This document shows, piece by piece, positions 58,556-64,000 of a DNA stretch of 64,000 nucleotides. The notes beneath the pieces were generated by a model that worked only from the letters and a program-made list of their open reading frames with translations, searched no databases and had not been told where the DNA came from. Within the stretch, counting starts at the first letter, position 1. The number at the start of each line of letters is the position of its first letter. A program made the translations under genes and the position numbers. Source of the DNA: Conchiformibius kuhniae DSM 17694 (GTDB taxonomy: Bacteria; Pseudomonadota; Gammaproteobacteria; Burkholderiales; Neisseriaceae); contig NZ_AUAP01000003.1 of NCBI RefSeq assembly GCF_000428785.1, forward strand, positions 83,079-147,078, given 5' to 3'.

Positions 58556-59502
58556 TGAACCGTCCGTTGATTCCGCCGCGCCGTTTGGCGGTATTGTTGG
58601 TGTGGTGCTGCGCGGTGTCTGCCGCGCACGCTGCGGAAACCGCCGACCCGTATGAGCGTTACAACCGCGCCATGTTCCGTTTTAACGAAGCTGCCGACCG
58701 TTATGTGATGCAGCCGGTGGCGCGTACTTATCAGAAAGTCGCGCCCCAACCCGTACGTAGCGCGGTGGGCAATTTTTTTGACAATCTGCGCGACATCGTC
58801 AGCTTCGGCAGCAATGTGCTGCGCGGCAATGTGGAAAAGGCAAGCACCGATTTCATGCGCGTGTCGGTGAACACCACCTTTGGCTTGGGCGGACTCATCA
58901 ACATTGCCGATGCCGCCAAAATGCCCAACAACAAAAACAACTTGGGCGACACCTTCGCATCGTGGGGCTGGAAAAACAGCCATTATCTGGTGATGCCCCT
59001 GACCGGCCCGTCCACCGTGCGCGACAGCTTGGGCAATGCCATTGTCGAAGTGTATTCGCCCGAAAGCGTGCTGTTTCCCAAGCGGGCGGTGCGCGGCAGC
59101 TTGGGCGCCTTGCGCGGCGTGAGCAAACGCGAATCGCTGTTGCCGTTTACGGACGGCTTTGCCCACATCGAGGGCGACAAATACGCCTATACCCGTGATT
59201 TGTATATGCGTTTGCGTAACCGCCAAGTAGGCAACACCGCAGCCCTGCCCAACGAAGACATCGATATCGACGATTTGGTCGCGCCCGATGAGGGCGATGT
59301 GGAGGCTGCACCGCAGGGCGAAACCGCCGCGCCCGCAGACGCAACGGCAGACACCCCGTCCACAGACGACACCGCCCTGCCGTCCGATGCCGCACCCGAC
59401 ACGCCGCAGCAAGATGCCCCCGTTGTGCCGCAGCCCGCACCCGCAGACGGCGCGGCTGCCGAATTTCCCAACCACCCCATCGAAGGAGCGGAACATGTAT
59501 GA
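58555..59502 (+). CDS. mlaA: MlaA/VacJ outer-membrane component with C-terminal extension
   Basis: A 315-residue MlaA protein: DPYERYNRAMFRFNEAADRY, GNFFDNLRDIVSFGSNVLRG and DTFASWGWKNSHYLVMPLTG are diagnostic. It forms a doughnut-shaped outer-membrane channel that removes mislocalised phospholipid. E. coli MlaA is a lipoprotein, but here the signal region VWCCAVSAAHA has Trp before the first Cys, so type I cleavage after AHA looks more likely. Residues about 240-315 are an acidic, Pro/Ala-rich, repetitive tail that is absent from E. coli MlaA. Confidence 0.93.
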   Translation: MNRPLIPPRRLAVLLVWCCAVSAAHAAETADPYERYNRAMFRFNEAADRYVMQPVARTYQKVAPQPVRSAVGNFFDNLRDIVSFGSNVLRGNVEKASTDFMRVSVNTTFGLGGLINIADAAKMPNNKNNLGDTFASWGWKNSHYLVMPLTGPSTVRDSLGNAIVEVYSPESVLFPKRAVRGSLGALRGVSKRESLLPFTDGFAHIEGDKYAYTRDLYMRLRNRQVGNTAALPNEDIDIDDLVAPDEGDVEAAPQGETAAPADATADTPSTDDTALPSDAAPDTPQQDAPVVPQPAPADGAAAEFPNHPIEGAEHV

Positions 59503-59857
59503 AGTAAACCGCAGCGTCTTTATGCTGATTCCCCTGCAACCTTTTTGGAACTGGCTCAACAGCCTGCCCGACAGTCAGTTGGACGGCATCACCTTGGAGG
59601 GTTTGCAGGCAGATGCCAATGCCTATCTGGTTCCCGCCTGTGAAAACGCCGAACAGGTATGGGAAGAAATCCAATCGCGCATTGAAGAAATTTTCGCTGC
59701 CGAGCTTGCCGACTGGTGCGAAGACCAAAGCCAGTGGCCCGACCTGCACCCCGATATTTTCGGCGAATGGTTTGCGGTGGAGCTGTCGAGCATCGTGATG
59801 GACTTGAGCAGCGATGCGCTTGCGCGTGATGTGTTTGAGCCTGTGCATGCCGACTGA
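59495..59857 (+). CDS. Small conserved acidic protein after mlaA
   Basis: A 120-residue acidic, soluble protein with many Trp, starting MYEVNRSVFMLIPLQPFWNW. A similar short protein occurs in related beta-proteobacteria, but I know no function. The ATG overlaps mlaA by eight bases with AAGGAG six bases upstream, and it overlaps the next gene, so it is translated within the mla operon. Confidence 0.75.
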   Translation: MYEVNRSVFMLIPLQPFWNWLNSLPDSQLDGITLEGLQADANAYLVPACENAEQVWEEIQSRIEEIFAAELADWCEDQSQWPDLHPDIFGEWFAVELSSIVMDLSSDALARDVFEPVHAD

Positions 59858-60257
59858 TGCCCACCGTATTGTGGTCGGCAACTACCATTTGGACGGCTAC
59901 GGTCATGTCAATAACGCCCGCTATCTGGAGTTTTTGGAAGCGGCGCGTTGGGCATGGTTTGCGCAGCACGGGCTGACGGCGGCGGCGCGGCAAACGCGGC
60001 TGGTGGTGTTGCACATCAACATCCGCTACCGCCGTGCCGCCGTGTTGGACGACGTGCTGACGGTACACAGCCGCTTGTGCGAAGTCAAATCGCGTCTGTT
60101 GCGCCTGACGCAAACGGTGCGGCGCGGCAGCGACACGGTGGCGGAAGCCGAAGTCGCCATCGCGCCCACCGATGCGGCAGGCAATGTGGTGCGTCTGCCC
60201 GATGCCTTGCGCGGCGTGCTGGCGGAATTGTTGGCTGCCGGAGATTCGGAAGTTTGA
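59847..60257 (+). CDS. Hotdog-fold acyl-CoA thioesterase, YbgC type
   Basis: A 136-residue 4HBT-family thioesterase. HLDGYGHVNNARYLEFLE (about residues 17-34) carries the active-site Asp/Gly/His-like pattern of the YbgC/FadM group, and VLHINIRYRRAAVLDDVLTV follows. It would hydrolyse short or medium acyl-CoA in the cytosol; in this operon a role with membrane lipids is plausible. ATG 59847 overlaps the preceding gene by 11 bases. Confidence 0.85.
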   Translation: MPTDAHRIVVGNYHLDGYGHVNNARYLEFLEAARWAWFAQHGLTAAARQTRLVVLHINIRYRRAAVLDDVLTVHSRLCEVKSRLLRLTQTVRRGSDTVAEAEVAIAPTDAAGNVVRLPDALRGVLAELLAAGDSEV

Positions 60258-60259
60258 AT

Positions 60260-60757
60260 ATGTTGAAAAAAATCTTTTTGGCGGCGGCGGGCTTGGTGCT
60301 TGCCGCCTTGTTTGCCTTTGTGCTGCTCGCGCCCGACCGCCATCCCGCACCGTCTTTCCAAATTAGCGATTTGTCGGGGCAAACCCTTGCCAACGAGCAG
60401 CTAAAGGGCAAGGTTACGCTATTGAATTTTTGGTTTCCGTCTTGTCCGGGCTGTGTGAGCGAGATGCCGAAGCTGATTCAAACGGCGCAGGATTATCGCG
60501 GCAAGGACGTGCAAATCATCGGCATTGCCGTGCCGGTGGACCCGATTGAAAGCGTGCGCGAATATGCCCGCAGCCGCGCTTTGCCGTTTGCGGTGGCGTT
60601 TGACGGCGACAAAGCCGTTACCCGCGCTTTTGTGCAAACCGAGCTGTATCCGACCAGCGTGTTAATCGACAAGCAGGGCAATATTGTGCAAACCTTTGTC
60701 GGCGAACCGGATTTTGCCAAACTGTATCGGCAGATAGACACCGAGCTGGCAAAATAG
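60260..60757 (+). CDS. TlpA/ResA-type membrane-anchored thioredoxin-like protein
   Basis: A 165-residue protein with an N-terminal anchor (about residues 5-22) and a thioredoxin-like domain of the AhpC/TSA-Redoxin type. The active site is FWFPSCPGCVSEMPKL, a CPGC motif, and the cis-Pro region is ELYPTSVLIDKQGNI. It should reduce disulfides in the periplasm, for example in cytochrome c maturation or metal-site assembly. Start ATG lies two bases after the thioesterase stop, ending the run from mlaF. Confidence 0.85.
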   Translation: MLKKIFLAAAGLVLAALFAFVLLAPDRHPAPSFQISDLSGQTLANEQLKGKVTLLNFWFPSCPGCVSEMPKLIQTAQDYRGKDVQIIGIAVPVDPIESVREYARSRALPFAVAFDGDKAVTRAFVQTELYPTSVLIDKQGNIVQTFVGEPDFAKLYRQIDTELAK

Positions 60758-60828
60758 CGCCTGCCTTTTGCGAAGCGGTCATGGCGGCGGAAAATCGGTT
60801 ATAATCCGTTCCGTACCGTATTTTTAAT

Positions 60829-60960
60829 CAAAATTCCTTTCCGGTTTGAAGCCCCGCCGCTTCGGCGGTAAAACAGGCTTTATTCGGGCAGGGTGTCTGC
60901 CCGTCCGAATCGGGGCAACACATGGGGCTGCGCTTTATGTGCAGCCCTGTGAATTGAAAC
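60829..60960 (-). repeat. Repeat B, copy not linked to a start codon
   Basis: Complete minus-oriented copy: from GTTTCAATTCACAGGGCTGC to CCGGAAAGGAATTTTG, with CCGCCGAAGCGGCGG. No minus-strand gene begins after it, and it points into the end of the TlpA-type gene. A TATAAT at 60800-60805 lies just outside on the plus strand. Confidence 0.85.
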
Positions 60961-61002
60961 AAACTTAATTTGGATACGTTTGATACGACCGAAAGCCCGC
61001 TT

Positions 61003-63345
61003 ATGTCCGCCCACGATTTCCTGCTGCACAATCAACCCACTGCGTCCACTGTCCGTGTTTTGTGGTATTTGCACACGTTTTTCCAAGAAAAAATGTGGCA
61101 GGACGGTTTGGCGTTCGAGCGGGAGCTGCGCGCTTGCCGTTTGGATTATTCGCCCGAAAGTTTGTGCCGCATCGATGATTTGCTGCGCGGTTTGCGCGAG
61201 TCGGGGCGGGTGGCGGACGCTGATGCTTTTTTCGGCGAGATGGCGAATCAGAATTTTTTGTCGCTGTTGGCGTTTTATTGCGGGGAGTTGGTGGGGCGCA
61301 CGCGCCGTCAGGCGGCGGTGTGGCTGTCGTATGACGCGCTGGCGGGCAGCGACCCTGAAGCGGCGGCGGCGTATCCGCCCGCGTTGTGGACGGATTTTCT
61401 GGCGGAGTTCCGCAATTATGACGGCAGCCGCACGCTGTATTTTCCGCTCAAAAGTTTGTGCGGGGCGTTGTTCGGCAATACGGACGAAACCGATGTGCTG
61501 CGTGCCGCCGCCGCGCTGATGCCGCCCGATGCGCCCGCGCAAACGCCCGCCGCCGATGTGCCGCCGCAGTCTTTGGATTTCAGTATCCGCCACGCGCTTT
61601 CCGCCACCGATGCGGCGCATTTGCCGTATTTGCAGATGCTTGCGCCCTGCGGCTCTGCCAACGAGCCTTTGTCTTTGCAGCTTGATGCGCTGGGCACGCT
61701 GTACCGTCAGGGCAGGGTGGTGTGGGCGGCGGCGGTGGAAGCCGCGCCGTCTTTGGCAGAATCGGGCAACACCCGTTCGGCGGCGGTGGAGGTGGTGTAC
61801 GACCCGTCCGGCCGTACCGATACGGAAACCCTGCGCCAAGCGGCGCGGAGTTTGGCGGTACTCAAACACGCCGATGACGAAGCGGAAGAAGGTGCGGACG
61901 ATGCGGCTGATGCGGCTGATGCGGACGGCGCAAGCCCTGCCGCACCGCGCCCGCGCACCAGCCCTTTCCACCGCATACCGTCTATGGTCAGCCACATGCC
62001 TTTGCAAACGGCCACCCTGTTCGTGTGGCTGCCGCATCTGCCGGACGGCGTGTTGCGCCTGCCCGTGTTTCCGATTCTGATTGACGAAAGCACCCGTGCC
62101 GTTACCCTGCTGCCCGCCCGTTATTGGGCGCACACGCAGCACTACCGCGACTGGCTGGAATGTGCCGACCCGAAAGTCCCCGCCGAAACCGCCCCCGCTT
62201 TTGCCGCGCTGTTGGCGGACGAACCTGATTTTTGGCGGGATTATCCCGAGTTGGTGCGTCCTTTGCGCGAAGAAGTGCCGGATTTGGGGCAATTTCCCGA
62301 ACCCTACGCCGCCGCCGACAGCAAACTCGGCCGCCGTTTGGTCAAAAACTACCGCACCGCCGCCCAAAGCACCTATCCGCGTTTTGCCGAAGACCTGCCC
62401 GCCGAAAGCGACATCGCCGCCTGCGCCGCCCAACTGCACAACGGCGAAGCCAACACCTTTCCCGAACGCATTGAAAAATATGCCCGTTTGCGCTTGGCGG
62501 ATTTCGGTGCCACCCTGATGGAGCTTGCCGACCCCGCCGCCAACCGCCTGCTCAACCGCCAAGCACTGCCCCACGCCGCCGAAATGCTCAAGCGCGACCC
62601 GCCGCCCGATGCCTACCAATGCGCCCGTTTCGTGCACGGACTGATGCGCCAAAGCCAAACCAACAGCACCGCCGCCGTTTACCTTGCCTACCTGTACGCG
62701 GTCGGGCGTTTCGTACCGCAATCGCTGTGCGAAGCCGCCGCATGGGCGCATCAGGCAGCCGATGCGGGCGACTGGCGCGCCACCAAACTGCTTGCCGACA
62801 TCCTGCTTGCCGCCCCCCATGCCGCACCCGAACTCTATTACGAAACCGTCAGCAACGACACCTACGTGATTTTGTCCGACCTCAAAGAAGCCGGCTTAAG
62901 CACCAAAGAAATCGAACAACAGAAAAAAGCCTTTCTCGGCAACCGCCAAGCCGTCATGGAAACCGTGCGCCGCCAACTGCTCCGCGCCGGCGAGCAGGGC
63001 GACCCCACCGCCCAAGTGCGTTTGCAACAACTGATTGACACCGAAGCCATGCCCGCCGAAGCCGCCGACGCCCGCTACACCGGCATCAAAAATTGGCTGG
63101 CGATTTACGCCGAGCGCAGCGACCAGCCCGACCCCGCCCCCCTTGTAGACAGCAGCACCCTGCTCAAAAAACCCTCCGCCGACAACACCGCCGACCTTGC
63201 CCCGCCCCGCCGCAAACTGCGCCGCCTGCTGCTGTTGCTTGCACTGCTGGCAAGCCTGCTGTGGTGGGCATCGTTGCAGCAAGGCTGGAATCTCCACCAC
63301 ATCAAACAACACCTGCTCGGGCTGTGGCAAAGCCTGCCGAAATAA
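61003..63345 (+). CDS. Large uncharacterised tail-anchored protein
   Basis: A 780-residue protein of unknown family. There is no N-terminal signal. A single hydrophobic segment near the C-terminus (about residues 741-757) after a basic RRKLRR and 22 further residues predict a tail anchor in the inner membrane with the bulk in the cytosol. Residues about 300-330 are an acidic Asp/Ala run. Residues about 565-605 (AAVYLAYLYAVG, AAAWAHQAADAGDWRATKLL) resemble Sel1/TPR-like helical repeats. ATG 61003 is preferred; TTG at 60970 is an alternative start. Confidence 0.7.
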   Translation: MSAHDFLLHNQPTASTVRVLWYLHTFFQEKMWQDGLAFERELRACRLDYSPESLCRIDDLLRGLRESGRVADADAFFGEMANQNFLSLLAFYCGELVGRTRRQAAVWLSYDALAGSDPEAAAAYPPALWTDFLAEFRNYDGSRTLYFPLKSLCGALFGNTDETDVLRAAAALMPPDAPAQTPAADVPPQSLDFSIRHALSATDAAHLPYLQMLAPCGSANEPLSLQLDALGTLYRQGRVVWAAAVEAAPSLAESGNTRSAAVEVVYDPSGRTDTETLRQAARSLAVLKHADDEAEEGADDAADAADADGASPAAPRPRTSPFHRIPSMVSHMPLQTATLFVWLPHLPDGVLRLPVFPILIDESTRAVTLLPARYWAHTQHYRDWLECADPKVPAETAPAFAALLADEPDFWRDYPELVRPLREEVPDLGQFPEPYAAADSKLGRRLVKNYRTAAQSTYPRFAEDLPAESDIAACAAQLHNGEANTFPERIEKYARLRLADFGATLMELADPAANRLLNRQALPHAAEMLKRDPPPDAYQCARFVHGLMRQSQTNSTAAVYLAYLYAVGRFVPQSLCEAAAWAHQAADAGDWRATKLLADILLAAPHAAPELYYETVSNDTYVILSDLKEAGLSTKEIEQQKKAFLGNRQAVMETVRRQLLRAGEQGDPTAQVRLQQLIDTEAMPAEAADARYTGIKNWLAIYAERSDQPDPAPLVDSSTLLKKPSADNTADLAPPRRKLRRLLLLLALLASLLWWASLQQGWNLHHIKQHLLGLWQSLPK

Positions 63346-63550
63346 GCGCGTCATCACCATACCCGTTGCGCACGGTGCGTCTTGAAAAAACACCGTGCCG
63401 AACACACAATATGGCTGATGTGATTTGTTGTTCGGACAAAGCAACCGACACCGCATAACAAGCAAAGCACATCAACCGTTGCACGCACCGGCACGGCAGC
63501 GCGGCAACCGCTTGCCGTGCCGTCCGCACACATCAAAACAAGGAACACCG

Positions 63551-63955
63551 ATGAATTTGGAACAAGTTTGTCAAACCGTCTACACCGAAGTACCCGGCGC
63601 ACTTGCCGTAGCCGTTGTCGATTTGCACATCGGCGCACCGATTTACGTTTACCACACCGTCAGCCATTTCAACCAAGACTACGTAGACTTGGTTTCCGCC
63701 GCCGCCGTAGACTTGTTTCGCGGACGCACCGTCCGCATGATTGAAAACAAACTGACCGGCACACGCGGACGCTCCGCCCGCCACGCCATCAAAGAAGTGC
63801 AAATGACCACCGACCACACCCTGCACTTCATGATGATTCTGCCCGAGAAAAACAACATATTGGCACTGCTGGTAACCAACCGTTCCGCCAGCATCGGCAT
63901 GGGCTGGGCATCGCTGCGCCGCGCCATTCCCAAACTCACCCGCTATTGCCCCTAG
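63551..63955 (+). CDS. Possible roadblock/LC7-like protein
   Basis: A 134-residue soluble protein. PGALAVAVVDLHIGAPIYVY near the N-terminus and LHFMMILPEKNNILALLVTN in the second half suggest the two central strands of a roadblock/longin-type fold, which in bacteria pairs with small GTPases or acts as a scaffold. There is no GTPase gene nearby. The fold call is tentative. AAGGAAC precedes the ATG. The TAG stop is shared with the end of a further repeat A. Confidence 0.55.
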   Translation: MNLEQVCQTVYTEVPGALAVAVVDLHIGAPIYVYHTVSHFNQDYVDLVSAAAVDLFRGRTVRMIENKLTGTRGRSARHAIKEVQMTTDHTLHFMMILPEKNNILALLVTNRSASIGMGWASLRRAIPKLTRYCP

Positions 63956-64000
63956 AGCGTGTCATCAATTAAAATTTTCTACTATAAATCAGTATAATAA
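63955..64000. repeat. Repeat A, copy cut by the window end
   Basis: GAGCGTGTCATCAATT starts on the last base of the preceding TAG stop and continues AAAATTTTCTACTATAAATC to the window edge, matching the subterminal part of other copies. Confidence 0.75.

Overview
The window looks like a chromosome segment of a GC-rich member of the Neisseriaceae, closest in style to the Simonsiella/Conchiformibius/Alysiella group. The evidence is the 12-base DNA uptake sequence AGGCTGCCTGAA (the Simonsiella-type dialect; seven intact copies listed), dRS3-like repeats (ATTCCC-N8-GGGAAT) as in Neisseria intergenic mosaic elements, a PorB-type porin, two ACP-type lysozyme-inhibitor genes and EarP. Genus is inference; there is no rRNA in the window. 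There is no phage, complete insertion sequence or CRISPR array.

Layout. 0-12 kb: end of a PCuA(C) copper-chaperone gene, oppA-oppB without the rest of an Opp system, a non-catalytic M16 peptidase homologue, creA-hisI-hisE-small membrane protein-glycosyltransferase in one overlapping run, DUF465, pcnB, ppk2 and a fused pabB-pabC. 12-27 kb: an outer-membrane barrel, MscS channel, tRNA-Phe, VanZ-like protein, ribE, tRNA-Arg and tRNA-Glu, yggS, porin, mutL, a TraB/GumN protein, earP, a long structured RNA-like region, a dihydrolipoamide-dehydrogenase-like flavoprotein and the two acp genes. 27-49 kb: catabolism. Histidine degradation (hutG, hutI, hutU, hutH, repressor hutC) is spread over 20 kb and is split by a ten-gene non-phosphorylative L-fucose module (mutarotase, dehydrogenase, lactonase, dehydratase, second dehydrogenase, hydrolase and a three-part ABC importer). 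An orphan PTS EIIC-like protein, YjiH, an AGCS amino-acid symporter and several unknowns sit alongside. 49-64 kb: a lipoprotein, ETF-ubiquinone oxidoreductase, an unknown 598-residue protein, dnaN, a complete mlaFEDCBA lipid-transport operon running on into four small genes, an unknown 780-residue tail-anchored protein and a possible roadblock-like protein.

How genes work together. Histidine goes to urocanate (HutH), imidazolonepropionate (HutU), formiminoglutamate (HutI) and glutamate plus formamide (HutG). A palindrome of the HutC operator type overlaps the hutU promoter. Fucose would be imported by the ABC system, oxidised to fuconolactone, opened, dehydrated, oxidised again and cleaved to pyruvate and lactate.

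The most unusual content is between genes. Repeat family A (196-250 bp when complete) has inverted ends GGGCGTGTCATCAATT and usually lies next to TA. In six genes its end lies directly at the stop codon, giving TAG in five. Repeat family B (about 135 bp) ends in an AAGGA ribosome-binding site and forms the immediate 5' leader of four genes. One copy of A sits inside a copy of B. The region 24743-25016 has a promoter, a C/U-rich hairpin loop, mutually exclusive hairpins and a strong terminator, and is the best candidate for an undescribed regulatory RNA.
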